Source of the DNA: an uncultured Clostridia bacterium
GTDB lineage: Bacteria > Bacillota > Clostridia > Christensenellales > Aristaeellaceae
DNA length: 38,280 bases
Assembly (NCBI GenBank): GCA_947631405.1
Contig: CANRLC010000021.1
Span: 1-38,280 of the forward strand
Direction: 5' to 3'
Part shown: piece by piece, positions 1-7,288 of the stretch
How the letters are laid out: each line of letters starts with the position of its first letter
Numbering within the stretch: the stretch's first letter is position 1
The notes under the pieces: generated by a model
The model's input: only the letters and a program-made list of their open reading frames with translations
Told to the model about the DNA's origin: nothing
Database searches by the model: none
Made by a program: the position numbers and the translations under genes

Positions 1-108
1 TATCTTTTAGTTCCCATAACCACAGTTTACACGTTTTTTAACTTTTGTGCAATCTGCGATTTTTCAAACAAGGCCTAGTATGAGAATAGTATAATGCATA
101 AAAGCAAA

Positions 109-140
109 ACGCCCGCTTTTCCGTTGCGAAGGGCGGGCGT
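109..140. terminator. GC-rich hairpin, probable terminator
   Basis: ACGCCCGC (109-116) pairs perfectly with GCGGGCGT (133-140) around a 16-nt loop. On the + side it is followed only by CGTTTC. On the minus strand the stem runs into a T-rich stretch (TTTTGCTTTT). It may end a gene lying left of the window. The first 100 bases are AT-rich and contain no supportable gene. Confidence 0.5.
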
Positions 141-181
141 CGTTTCAAACTTAAAAACTGTGCAAAGTTCGTCTTGAGGGA

Positions 182-210
182 TTGACAGGTTTCATTTCAC
201 ACTCTATAAT
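182..210 (+). promoter_or_regulatory. sigma-A promoter of the tetR-CPBP operon
   Basis: TTGACA (182-187) and TATAAT (205-210) with a 17-bp spacer match the vegetative consensus perfectly. The start of tetR lies 45 bp downstream. Confidence 0.88.
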
Positions 211-214
211 GTAA

Positions 215-234
215 TTATCGTAACGTAACGAGAA
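215..234. promoter_or_regulatory. Candidate TetR operator (20-bp inverted repeat)
   Basis: The two half-sites TTATCGTAAC and GTAACGAGAA are inverted repeats matching at 8 of 10 positions. They begin 5 bp after the -10 box and end before the ribosome site, so a bound dimer would block initiation. That this is the TetR autoregulatory site is inferred from position and symmetry. Confidence 0.5.
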
Positions 235-255
235 TTGCAAAACGGGAGAAAAGCC

Positions 256-828
256 ATGCCGCCCAAACCGAAAATCACAAAAGAGATGGTGATCGACGCC
301 GCCTTTGAGGTCGCGCGCAAGGCGGGCTGGGAAAACATCAACGCGAGAACCGTCTCCGATCAGCTGCATTGCTCCACGCATCCGGTCATGTATCATTTCG
401 CGACGATCGAGGCGCTCAAGCGCGCGGCGTATGAGAAGGCCGACCGGTTTCACACGGAATACCTCATGAACGTTTCGGGAAGCCGAGAGGAGATCATGCT
501 TGGAATCGGTCTAAACTACATTCGGTTTGCGGTGGAGGAGCCGAATCTGTTTCGGTTCCTGTTTCAATCGGGGGTTGCGCAGGGCAGCAGCCTGCTTGAA
601 ATGATCGACTCCGAGGCGCTGCTGCCCGTCCTCTTGGCCATGCAGCGGGGGATGGATTTGAACTTAGACCAGACCAAAGAGGTTTTTGTGACGCTCTCGA
701 TGTTCGTTCACGGCTACGCCAGCCTGCTGGCGAACAACGCGACGGCGTTCGACGAGAAGCTGATCGCAGAGCAACTGAAGCGCGTATACGCCGGGGCGAT
801 ATGGGCGCTGCGGGAGGAAACGAAATGA
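256..828 (+). CDS. TetR/AcrR family transcriptional regulator
   Basis: The product is 190 aa, a normal length for TetR. The N-terminal helix-turn-helix spans roughly residues 10-55, with the typical sequence pattern KEMVIDAAFEVARKAGWENI followed by a recognition helix around CSTHPVMYHF. The rest is a helical ligand-binding domain that I cannot assign to a ligand. ATG 256 is chosen because GGGAGA lies 7 bp upstream; a TTG in frame at 235 is possible but has no ribosome site. The stop overlaps the next gene's start as ATGA, so the two genes are co-transcribed and probably translationally coupled. A perfect sigma-A promoter and an inverted repeat lie just upstream, which suggests autorepression. 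The coupled membrane protease is its most likely target or functional partner. Confidence 0.88.
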   Translation: MPPKPKITKEMVIDAAFEVARKAGWENINARTVSDQLHCSTHPVMYHFATIEALKRAAYEKADRFHTEYLMNVSGSREEIMLGIGLNYIRFAVEEPNLFRFLFQSGVAQGSSLLEMIDSEALLPVLLAMQRGMDLNLDQTKEVFVTLSMFVHGYASLLANNATAFDEKLIAEQLKRVYAGAIWALREETK

Positions 829-1502
829 GGAATCCACAAGGCATGGAGAACAACAAAAAGGGCGATATTCTCACCCTGACCGGCGTAGGTCTCATGCTGC
901 TGCTGACGGCGACGAAGGTCGCGCCGTCCTCGCAGATCGCGGGCTATTCCGTATTCGTCGGGATCGCGTTTTTCTTCATCGTGGAGGCGGTCTCCCAAAC
1001 GCCCAGAGCCGAATCGGGATTGCGCTTTACGACGATTGCGGACGATTTGAAAAAGCCGGACGCGCTCGCGTGGGCGTTGCTGCCGGGCGTGAGCGGCATC
1101 GCGACGCTTGCGCTCGGAAATCACCTTTTCGGCGGCGCGTTTGTCGCCCATGTCATGGGGCGGACGGGCGCGATCCTGTCCTTCGATCGGGTGGCGCTGC
1201 TGGCTGGGCAGGTGATCCTCGCGGCTTTGGGCGAAGAGATCGCCTATCGCGGCTTCTTCCTCGGAAAGGGGATGAGGCGTTTCCCGTTTGGGCTTTGCGC
1301 GCTGGTGTCGTCGCTCGCCTTTGCGGCGGGGCACATCGCCGCGGGAAGCGCGGGCATCGTGCTCTATGATGTCGCCACCGTATTCCTCGACAGCCTGATC
1401 TTCTCGGCGATCTATCGCAAAACGGGCAACTGCGCGGTCAGCGCCCTTTCCCATATCCTCGGCAACGCGCTGTCGCTCGTCGCCGTATGCCTGCTCTTTT
1501 GA
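825..1502 (+). CDS. CPBP family intramembrane glutamic endopeptidase
   Basis: The 225-aa polytopic membrane protein carries the three Abi/CPBP (type II CAAX prenyl endopeptidase) signatures in order: EEIAYRGFF (motif 1, EExxxR), SSLAFAAGH (motif 2, FxxxH), and SHILGN (motif 3, HxxxN). These residues form the membrane-embedded active site in the Rce1-like family. Family members in Bacillota process or protect against bacteriocins or modify membrane proteins; the substrate here is unknown. Start ATG 825 is chosen over ATG 801 because GGGAGG lies 7 bp upstream and the ATGA overlap with the TetR gene fits coupling. Control by the TetR protein is likely. Confidence 0.85.
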   Translation: MRNPQGMENNKKGDILTLTGVGLMLLLTATKVAPSSQIAGYSVFVGIAFFFIVEAVSQTPRAESGLRFTTIADDLKKPDALAWALLPGVSGIATLALGNHLFGGAFVAHVMGRTGAILSFDRVALLAGQVILAALGEEIAYRGFFLGKGMRRFPFGLCALVSSLAFAAGHIAAGSAGIVLYDVATVFLDSLIFSAIYRKTGNCAVSALSHILGNALSLVAVCLLF

Positions 1503-1590
1503 GGCGGGAGGGCTTCGCAGCTGAGCGGCAAAAGCTCAAATGCTCAAAGGTAGGCAGCCTGACAAATTGGGATTTGAAGGATGATATACC

Positions 1591-2115
1591 ATGAGCAAGG
1601 AACCAATCATTGAGACAGACAGGCTGATTTTACGTCCGCTCACGCTTGACGACGCAGAAGCCTGTTATAGTTGGAACAGCGATGAAAGAGTGACAAAGTA
1701 TATGTCATATTCTACATATACCAATATCAGCCAAACGATCGATTGGATAAAGTCGACTTTTGCTGATGAAAACGAATGGCTCTGGGCATTTGTTCTGAAA
1801 GAAGAGAATAAAGTGATCGGAACGGGAAGTATAGTGCCAAGTGCCCAAATGAAAGGTTATTGGGGCATCGGATATAATCTCCACTATGATTATTGGCACA
1901 AGGGATATTGTACCGAAGCGATGTACGCTATGATTGATTTTGCGCACAAAGAGCTTGGTGTAAATAAGATTTGTTCATACCATGCGGTGGATAATCCGCG
2001 CTCCGGTAAAGTTATGGAAAAATGCGGTTTGAAATTCGACCATTACGGAGAATACACAAAGCTCGACGGCAGTCAAACATTTAAGGCAAAGTTTTATAAA
2101 ATGGAATTAAAATAA
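1591..2115 (+). CDS. GNAT family N-acetyltransferase (RimJ/RimL type)
   Basis: The 174-aa product begins IIETDRLILRPLTLDDAEA, the hallmark opening of RimJ/RimL/Acetyltransf_3 proteins. It has the acetyl-CoA-binding region around WGIGYNLHYDYWHKGYCTEA (beta-4/alpha-3) and the family motif ENPRSGKVMEKCG-like DNPRSGKVMEKCGLK near the C-terminus. It would transfer an acetyl group from acetyl-CoA to an amine, either a ribosomal N-terminus or a small molecule; the substrate cannot be read. Its codons are markedly AT-richer than all neighbours (AAA, ATA, TAT, GAT frequent), suggesting recent horizontal acquisition. It stands alone, with two terminator-like hairpins downstream. Confidence 0.88.
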   Translation: MSKEPIIETDRLILRPLTLDDAEACYSWNSDERVTKYMSYSTYTNISQTIDWIKSTFADENEWLWAFVLKEENKVIGTGSIVPSAQMKGYWGIGYNLHYDYWHKGYCTEAMYAMIDFAHKELGVNKICSYHAVDNPRSGKVMEKCGLKFDHYGEYTKLDGSQTFKAKFYKMELK

Positions 2116-2123
2116 ATTCAAAT

Positions 2124-2146
2124 TTGCGGGGATGAAGCCCCCGCAA
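2124..2146. terminator. Hairpin after the GNAT gene
   Basis: TTGCGGGG and CCCCGCAA form an 8-bp perfect stem with a 7-nt loop, 8 bp after the stop. No long T-run follows, so it may be a weak terminator or an mRNA 3' stabiliser. Confidence 0.5.
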
Positions 2147-2219
2147 TCAAACACTTATTCGCCCCGACCGCGCCATGGCAGAGCCGAAAATCTTTCCAAA
2201 GAACCCTGCTTGGACGATC

Positions 2220-2259
2220 AAGAAGCCGCTTTGCAATCCATCATGCAAAGCGGCTTCTT
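2220..2259. terminator. Bidirectional terminator between convergent genes
   Basis: A perfect 16-bp stem (2220-2235 with 2244-2259, 8-nt loop) starts AAGAAGCC and ends GGCTTCTT. It therefore carries A-rich and T-rich sides for both directions. It lies between the rightward GNAT gene and the leftward HD gene. Confidence 0.85.
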
Positions 2260-2278
2260 TGGCATCGTCAAGCGTGTT

Positions 2279-2857
2279 TTACGCCGTCAGCGCGGCGACC
2301 TCGGCGGCGACGGCGGCCTCGTCGGGCTTCATCGCCTCGAGCGTGCGCAAGAGCAGATCGTCCAGCTCCCAGCCGAGCATCTGCGCGCCCTGCTCGATGA
2401 CCTCGCGCGAGCAGCCCGCGGCGAAAGCCTTCGCCTTGAATTTCTTCTTGAGGCTCTTGAGATCCATATCCCCGATGCTGCCGGAGGGCCGCAGCTTCGC
2501 GCACGCGCCGATCAGCCCGGTCAGCTCGTCGCAGGCGAAGAGCACCTTCTCCATCTCGTGCTCGGGCTTCACGTCTGCGCACAGGCCGTAGCCGTGCGAG
2601 ACGACCGCATGGATGGTGCGCTCGTCCGCGCCCGCGTCGGAGAGGAGCTGACGGCAGCGGACGCAGTGCTCCTCGGGCCACTGCTCGAAGTCGATGTCGT
2701 GCAGCAGGCCCACGACGGCCCAGAAGTCGGCCTCCTCGCCGTAGCCCAGTGCCTCGGCCATGCGGCGCATGACCTTTGAGACCGTGATCGCGTGGCTCAG
2801 GTGAAACGGTTCCTTGTTGTAGCGGCGCAGCAGCGCCATCGCTTCCTCGTAGTTCAT
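2279..2857 (-). CDS. HD domain-containing protein (putative phosphohydrolase)
   Basis: The 192-aa product has the HD-superfamily metal-ligand pattern: H22, the pair H53-D54 in LLHDID, and a later Asp (D110 in ACDELTG). H88 in VSHGY is an additional candidate ligand. Proteins of this size and pattern are Clostridial HDIG-like phosphohydrolases, often annotated HAD/HD hydrolases, of unknown substrate. ATG 2857 is supported by AAAAGGAG 10 bp upstream, which itself overlaps the 3' end of dnaE. Only 6 bp separate the dnaE stop from this start, so it is the last gene of the dnaE operon and is probably translationally coupled to it. A strong terminator follows. A link to nucleotide turnover during replication would fit but is inference. 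Confidence 0.85.
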   Translation of the reverse strand: MNYEEAMALLRRYNKEPFHLSHAITVSKVMRRMAEALGYGEEADFWAVVGLLHDIDFEQWPEEHCVRCRQLLSDAGADERTIHAVVSHGYGLCADVKPEHEMEKVLFACDELTGLIGACAKLRPSGSIGDMDLKSLKKKFKAKAFAAGCSREVIEQGAQMLGWELDDLLLRTLEAMKPDEAAVAAEVAALTA

Positions 2858-2863
2858 GGGGCT

Positions 2864-5800
2864 TCACTCCTTTTCGGTTGTCTCTTCCTTGGGGGACATG
2901 GCGACGTTTTTGCCGCCTAGAAGCTGTGCGAGCGCGTCGCAAAGCGCGCGCGTCGGTGTCACGCGCAGGGACGGCTCGGCGGCAAAGCGCTCCCCGCTGC
3001 TTTCGACGGTCACGAAGACCTCCGTCTCGCCCGGAGAGCGCGCGAGCTGCGCGCGCACGAAGGGCAGCGCGCCGGGAGAGGGCGCACGCAGCAGCAGCGC
3101 CTCGCCCTCGAGCGGGTCGCTCAGCGGCAGCGGCGGTTGCGGCCCGATCGCGTTGCGCGGCCCGGCGGGTGCGACCCGTGCGACGGGCGCGGCGGGTGCG
3201 ACCCGTGCGATGGGCACGACAGGCGCGGCCTGCATGTCGGGATCGTCGTAGGGCGGTTCGCCGTCGTAGGGCGGCGGGGCGTCAGGCTCGGGCGGGGGCG
3301 GGCTGTCCGCGTCGCCGCCTGCCGCGCGCTCGGCGTCCGGGCGCAGCGGCTCCACGGTATCCAGCAGCAGCTTGGGATCCTCGTCCTCGCGGATGGACAG
3401 GCGGCCGGTGAGCACGACGGCGGTGTCCGGCGTCAGCTGCGTGGCCACGCGCTCCAATACCTTGGGGAAGACCAGCGCCTCGATCGTCCCGGTCAGATCC
3501 TCCAGCGTCGCGAAGCCCATCAGGTTCCCGGCCTTGGTCGCCTTTTGCCGCACCTCGGTGAGCATGCCGCCCATGCGCACGCGCTTCCCGTCGGCGGAGA
3601 GGCCGTGATCGGGCGCCTCCAGCAGGCGGGCCAGCTCCTCGGTGTTCATGTCCAGCCGCGCGAGAGAATCGGAATAGTCGCTCAGCGGGTGGCCGGTGAT
3701 GTACAGCCCGGTCACGCTCTTTTCAAAGCTCAGCCGCGTGCGCAGGCCGTAGGGCGGCAGGTCGGGCAGCGGCGGATGGACGGACTCCAGCATCCCTTCG
3801 CCGAAGAGGGACATCTGCCCGGCGACGTTGCTCTTGCGCGCGCGCGACGCGCCCTCCAGCGCGGCCTCGTAGACGGCCATCAGCTGCGCGCGGTGCGCGC
3901 CCGTGCAGTCGAACGCGCCCGCGAGGATGAGCGCCTCGACGACGCGCTTGTTGACCAGATCGGAATCCATCCGCTCGCAGAAGTCGAAGATGTCGGCGAA
4001 CGCGCCGCCGCTCTGCCGCGTGGCGATGATGGAGTCGATCGCCTTCTCGCCGCAGGACTTGATCGCGCCCAGCCCGAAGCGGATGCCGGGCCGCCCGGCC
4101 CCGTCGCGGCCGACGGAGAACTTGCGCACGCTCAGGTTGATGTCGGGCGGCAGCAGCGGGATGCCGTGCTTGCGGCAATATTGCGAGTAGCCCGCCACCT
4201 TGCCGCTGTCCCCGGAGACGGAGTTGAGCAGCGCGGCAAAGAACTGCACCGGATAGTGGCGCTTGAGGTACGCCGTCTGCACGGCAACGACGGCGTAGGC
4301 CGCCGCGTGGGACTTGTTGAATGCGTAGGAGGCGAAGGCGGTCATCTCGTCGAAGAGCTGGCTGGCGATCCCGGCGGGCACGCCGTTGCGCACCGCGCCG
4401 GGCACCACGACCTCGCCATCCTCGACCAGCCCATTGATGAAGATGTCGCGCTCGCGGGTCATGACGTCGTGCTTCTTCTTGGCCATCGCGCGGCGCACGA
4501 GGTCGCTGCGCCCGTAGGAATAGCCGGCCAGATCGCGCACGATCTGCATCACCTGCTCCTGATAGACCATGCACCCGTAGGTGACGTCGAGGATGGGCTT
4601 GAGCTTGGGATGCAGGTAGCGGATGGACGCGGGGTTGTTCTTGCCCGCGATGTAGCGGGGGATGGACTCCATCGGCCCCGGGCGGTAGAGGGAGATCGCG
4701 GCGATGATGTCCTCGAAATTCTGCGGCTTCATGTTCGTGAGGAAGGCGCGCATGCCGCCGCTTTCAAGCTGGAACACGCCGTCCGTCTCGCCCTCGGAGA
4801 TCATATCGTACACCGCCTGATCGTCCAGTGGGATCTCCTCCGAGCGCAGCGCGATCCCCTCGTCGCGCAAAAGGTCGAGCGTGTCGCGGATGACCGTCAG
4901 CGTGCGCAGGCCGAGGAAGTCCATCTTGAGCAGGCCGAGCTGCTCGATGATGCCCATCGGGAACTGGGTGGTGACGACGTCGTCGTTGCGCTGCAGGGGG
5001 ACGTATTCGGTGACGGGCTTGTCGGTGATGAGCACGCCCGCCGCGTGCGTGGACGCGTGCCGGGGCAGGCCCTCCAGCGCGCGGCTGATGTCGATCAGGC
5101 GGCGGGTGCGCGGATCCTCGGCGTAGCGCGTGCGCAATTCCGGGGAGAGCATGAGCGCGCGGTCGAGCGTCATGCCCAGATCGAAGGGGATGGCCTTGGA
5201 GAGCTGATCGACCTCGGCGTAGGGGTAGCCCAGCACGCGGCCCACGTCGCGCACGACCGCGCGCGCGGCCATCGTGCCGAAGGTGATGATCTGGCTGACG
5301 TGATCCTCGCCGTAGCGCCGGGCGACGTAGTCGATGACCTCCTGCCGCCGCTCGTAGCAGAAGTCCACATCGATGTCGGGCATGGAGACGCGCTCGGGGT
5401 TGAGGAAGCGCTCGAAGAGCAGGTTGTACTTGAGCGGGTCGAGCTGGGTGATGTGCAGGCAGTAGGCGACGATGGAACCGGCGCCGGAGCCGCGCCCCGG
5501 CCCGACCACGATGCCCTGACTGCGCGCGTAGCGGATGAAGTCCCAGACGATGAGGAAGTAATCGACGTAGCCCATCTTGGCGATGACGCCGATCTCGTAT
5601 TCGAGCCGCTCGCGCGCCTGCTCCGTCACGGGCTGGTAGCGCTCCGCGAGGCCCTCCTCGCACAGGCGGCGCAGCATCTGCTCGCTGTTTTCGCCCGGCG
5701 GCGTGGGGAAGCGCGGCAGCTTCGTCTCGCCGAAGACGAACTCCACGTTGCAGCGGCCGGCGATCTCCGCCGCGCGCTCGACGGCGTCCGGGCAGTCCTC

Positions 5801-6562
5801 AAAGAGCGCGCGCATCTCGGCCTCGTCCTTGACGTACAGCTCCTTCGACTCCACGCGCATGCGGTTTTCGTCGTCGAGTGTCTTGCCGGTCTGGATGCAC
5901 ATGAGGATCTCCTGCACGTCGGCATCCTCGCGGCGCAGGTAGTGGCAGTCGTTCGTGGCGACCATCGGGATGCCGGTCTGCTCGCTGACGCGCCTCAGCA
6001 GCGGCAACACGCGCTTTTCGTCCTCCAGACCGTGATCCATGATCTCGATGAAGTAATTGCCCTTGCCGAAGATCTCCTGCATTTCCAGCGCGTGGCGGCA
6101 GGCGTCGTCAAAGCGGCCGTCCAGCAGCAGCCTGTCGAGCTTGCCCGACAGGCACGCGCTCGTGGCGATCAGGCCCTTCGCGTGCGCGCGCAGGCAGTCC
6201 ATGTCCACGCGCGGGCGATAGTAGAAGCCGCGCGTCCAGCCCTCGCTGACCAGCCGCGTCAGGTTGCGGTAGCCCTCCTGCGTCTCGCACAAGAGGATCA
6301 GGTGGTTCGTGGCGCGCATGCCCATCGAGGGGCTGTGGTCGTCCATGTCCTCGCAGGTGTAGACCTCGCAGCCGATGACCGGGCGGATGCCGCGCTTCTT
6401 CGCCTCGACGTAAAAATCGACCACGCCGTACATCGCGCCGTGATCGGTGATCGCGCAGGCGTCCATGCCCAGCTCCTTGACGCGGTCGAGCAGGGGGCCG
6501 ATGCGGTTCGCGCCGTCGAGCAGGCTGTAAACGGTGTGCAGGTGCAGGTGGGCAAAGGCCAT
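2864..6562 (-). CDS. dnaE: DNA polymerase III subunit alpha, DnaE type
   Basis: The 1232-aa polymerase starts at ATG 6562 (AAGGAG 8-9 bp upstream); the frame stays open upstream but shows no family similarity. The N-terminal PHP domain opens with HLHLHT (residues 5-10). The catalytic palm contains PDIDVDF near residue 394, with two of the metal-binding aspartates, followed by the helix-hairpin-helix and beta-clamp-binding region. An OB-fold (RVRMGGMLTEVRQKATKAG) sits around residues 1000-1065. A proline/alanine-rich linker (about 1078-1140, with the 9-aa repeat [IV]ARVAPA[AG]P) then joins a conserved DnaE C-terminal domain. The family is usually about 1100-1170 aa; the extra length is in this linker. 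DnaE synthesises DNA at the replication fork. The gene sits between a small anchored protein (14 bp upstream) and the HD gene (6 bp downstream), all transcribed leftward. Confidence 0.97.
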   Translation of the reverse strand: MAFAHLHLHTVYSLLDGANRIGPLLDRVKELGMDACAITDHGAMYGVVDFYVEAKKRGIRPVIGCEVYTCEDMDDHSPSMGMRATNHLILLCETQEGYRNLTRLVSEGWTRGFYYRPRVDMDCLRAHAKGLIATSACLSGKLDRLLLDGRFDDACRHALEMQEIFGKGNYFIEIMDHGLEDEKRVLPLLRRVSEQTGIPMVATNDCHYLRREDADVQEILMCIQTGKTLDDENRMRVESKELYVKDEAEMRALFEDCPDAVERAAEIAGRCNVEFVFGETKLPRFPTPPGENSEQMLRRLCEEGLAERYQPVTEQARERLEYEIGVIAKMGYVDYFLIVWDFIRYARSQGIVVGPGRGSGAGSIVAYCLHITQLDPLKYNLLFERFLNPERVSMPDIDVDFCYERRQEVIDYVARRYGEDHVSQIITFGTMAARAVVRDVGRVLGYPYAEVDQLSKAIPFDLGMTLDRALMLSPELRTRYAEDPRTRRLIDISRALEGLPRHASTHAAGVLITDKPVTEYVPLQRNDDVVTTQFPMGIIEQLGLLKMDFLGLRTLTVIRDTLDLLRDEGIALRSEEIPLDDQAVYDMISEGETDGVFQLESGGMRAFLTNMKPQNFEDIIAAISLYRPGPMESIPRYIAGKNNPASIRYLHPKLKPILDVTYGCMVYQEQVMQIVRDLAGYSYGRSDLVRRAMAKKKHDVMTRERDIFINGLVEDGEVVVPGAVRNGVPAGIASQLFDEMTAFASYAFNKSHAAAYAVVAVQTAYLKRHYPVQFFAALLNSVSGDSGKVAGYSQYCRKHGIPLLPPDINLSVRKFSVGRDGAGRPGIRFGLGAIKSCGEKAIDSIIATRQSGGAFADIFDFCERMDSDLVNKRVVEALILAGAFDCTGAHRAQLMAVYEAALEGASRARKSNVAGQMSLFGEGMLESVHPPLPDLPPYGLRTRLSFEKSVTGLYITGHPLSDYSDSLARLDMNTEELARLLEAPDHGLSADGKRVRMGGMLTEVRQKATKAGNLMGFATLEDLTGTIEALVFPKVLERVATQLTPDTAVVLTGRLSIREDEDPKLLLDTVEPLRPDAERAAGGDADSPPPPEPDAPPPYDGEPPYDDPDMQAAPVVPIARVAPAAPVARVAPAGPRNAIGPQPPLPLSDPLEGEALLLRAPSPGALPFVRAQLARSPGETEVFVTVESSGERFAAEPSLRVTPTRALCDALAQLLGGKNVAMSPKEETTEKE
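3164..3217. repeat. 27-bp tandem repeat inside dnaE
   Basis: Two 27-bp units (3164-3190 and 3191-3217, starting GGCGGGTGCGACCCGTGCGA) differ at two positions and are followed by a degenerate partial copy. In the dnaE frame they code for successive 9-residue units of the PVARVAPAG type in the linker between the OB-fold and the C-terminal domain. Confidence 0.75.
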
Positions 6563-6576
6563 AGTGTCGCTCCTTG

Positions 6577-7089
6577 CTAGTCGTCCGTAAAGGAGAGCGT
6601 CTGCAGAATGGGTAGCGCCTCGCGGTAGGGCATCGCGGTCAGCACGAGCAGCTGCGCGTCGGCGTCCCACGTCTGGTAGCGGTAGAGCAATCCGCCGTCC
6701 TCGCCGCGCGCCTCGCAGCAGAGGAAGCGCCGCCCGCCCAGCGTGCGCATCCGCGCGCTCTCGTAGCCCGCGCGCACCGCCGCGGCGATCAGCTCGCCCT
6801 CGCCGTGGGAGAGGATGTCGTCGCCGTCGCCGTTGGGCAGGCAGGCGAATTGCAGGGCGTACTCCCCGTCGGAGAGGAGGTAGACCTCCGTTTCGCCCGT
6901 GGGCGCGAGCGTCAGGGTGAAGCCCTGCGGCGCGCGCAGCGTCACGCCCGCGCCGGGCAGCGCGAACGTCTCGCCGCCCGCAAGCGGGGCGACGCGGTCG
7001 TAGCGCGCGTCGAGCGCGCGCAGCCCCAGCGCCGCAAGGCAGCCGAGCAAAAACACGCACAGCAGCGCGAGCGGATAGCGTCTTGGCAT
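6577..7089 (-). CDS. Small membrane-anchored extracytoplasmic protein, function unknown
   Basis: The 170-aa product has a single N-terminal hydrophobic segment (about residues 5-24, ALLCVFLLGCLAALGL) preceded by two arginines, then a soluble domain rich in beta strands (FALPGAGVTLRAPQGFTLTL, then alternating hydrophobics). It may be a signal anchor; the Cys at position 17 lacks a clean lipobox. I do not recognise the family. ATG 7089 follows GGGAGGGAG. It is the first gene of the leftward operon with dnaE (14 bp gap) and has its own consensus promoter. Its placement in front of dnaE is probably an accident of operon structure and does not in itself indicate a replication role. Confidence 0.7.
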   Translation of the reverse strand: MPRRYPLALLCVFLLGCLAALGLRALDARYDRVAPLAGGETFALPGAGVTLRAPQGFTLTLAPTGETEVYLLSDGEYALQFACLPNGDGDDILSHGEGELIAAAVRAGYESARMRTLGGRRFLCCEARGEDGGLLYRYQTWDADAQLLVLTAMPYREALPILQTLSFTDD

Positions 7090-7137
7090 GCGCGCTCCCT
7101 CCCCGGCAGCCCGTCGTTTCGTCTCATCGTTCCTTCT

Positions 7138-7166
7138 ATTGTAAGCCGATTTTCGCGCGATGTCAA
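7138..7166 (-). promoter_or_regulatory. sigma-A promoter of the leftward dnaE operon
   Basis: On the minus strand TTGACA (7166-7161) and TACAAT (7143-7138) are separated by 17 bp. The leader to ATG 7089 is about 40 nt. Confidence 0.85.
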
Positions 7167-7190
7167 TCGCGGCGCGCCGGGCGTTGGGCG

Positions 7191-7219
7191 TTGCGCGCGG
7201 GGGCCAAATGTGTTACAAT
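7191..7219 (+). promoter_or_regulatory. sigma-A-like promoter of the dnaD-dnaC operon
   Basis: TACAAT (7214-7219) is a good -10 box; TTGCGC 17 bp upstream is a poor -35. It stands back-to-back with the dnaE promoter, 25 bp apart. Confidence 0.6.
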
Positions 7220-7288
7220 AGACAAAACTGGGAACGTATGCGATCGCGCCGCCGCAGGGCGCGCGAGAAAAACGGAGGAAGTGAGATC

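Noticed and set aside
3137-6580. 1147-codon open frame on the + strand opposite dnaE
   Set aside because: It is the complement of a clear DnaE gene; composition is the His/Ala/Arg/Val-rich pattern of GC-driven antisense frames and it has no domain I recognise.
6563-7060. N-terminal extension of DnaE to 7060
   Set aside because: The PHP motif HLHLHT normally starts at residue 5-10; ATG 6562 has a proper ribosome site, and the upstream frame overlaps a separate gene.
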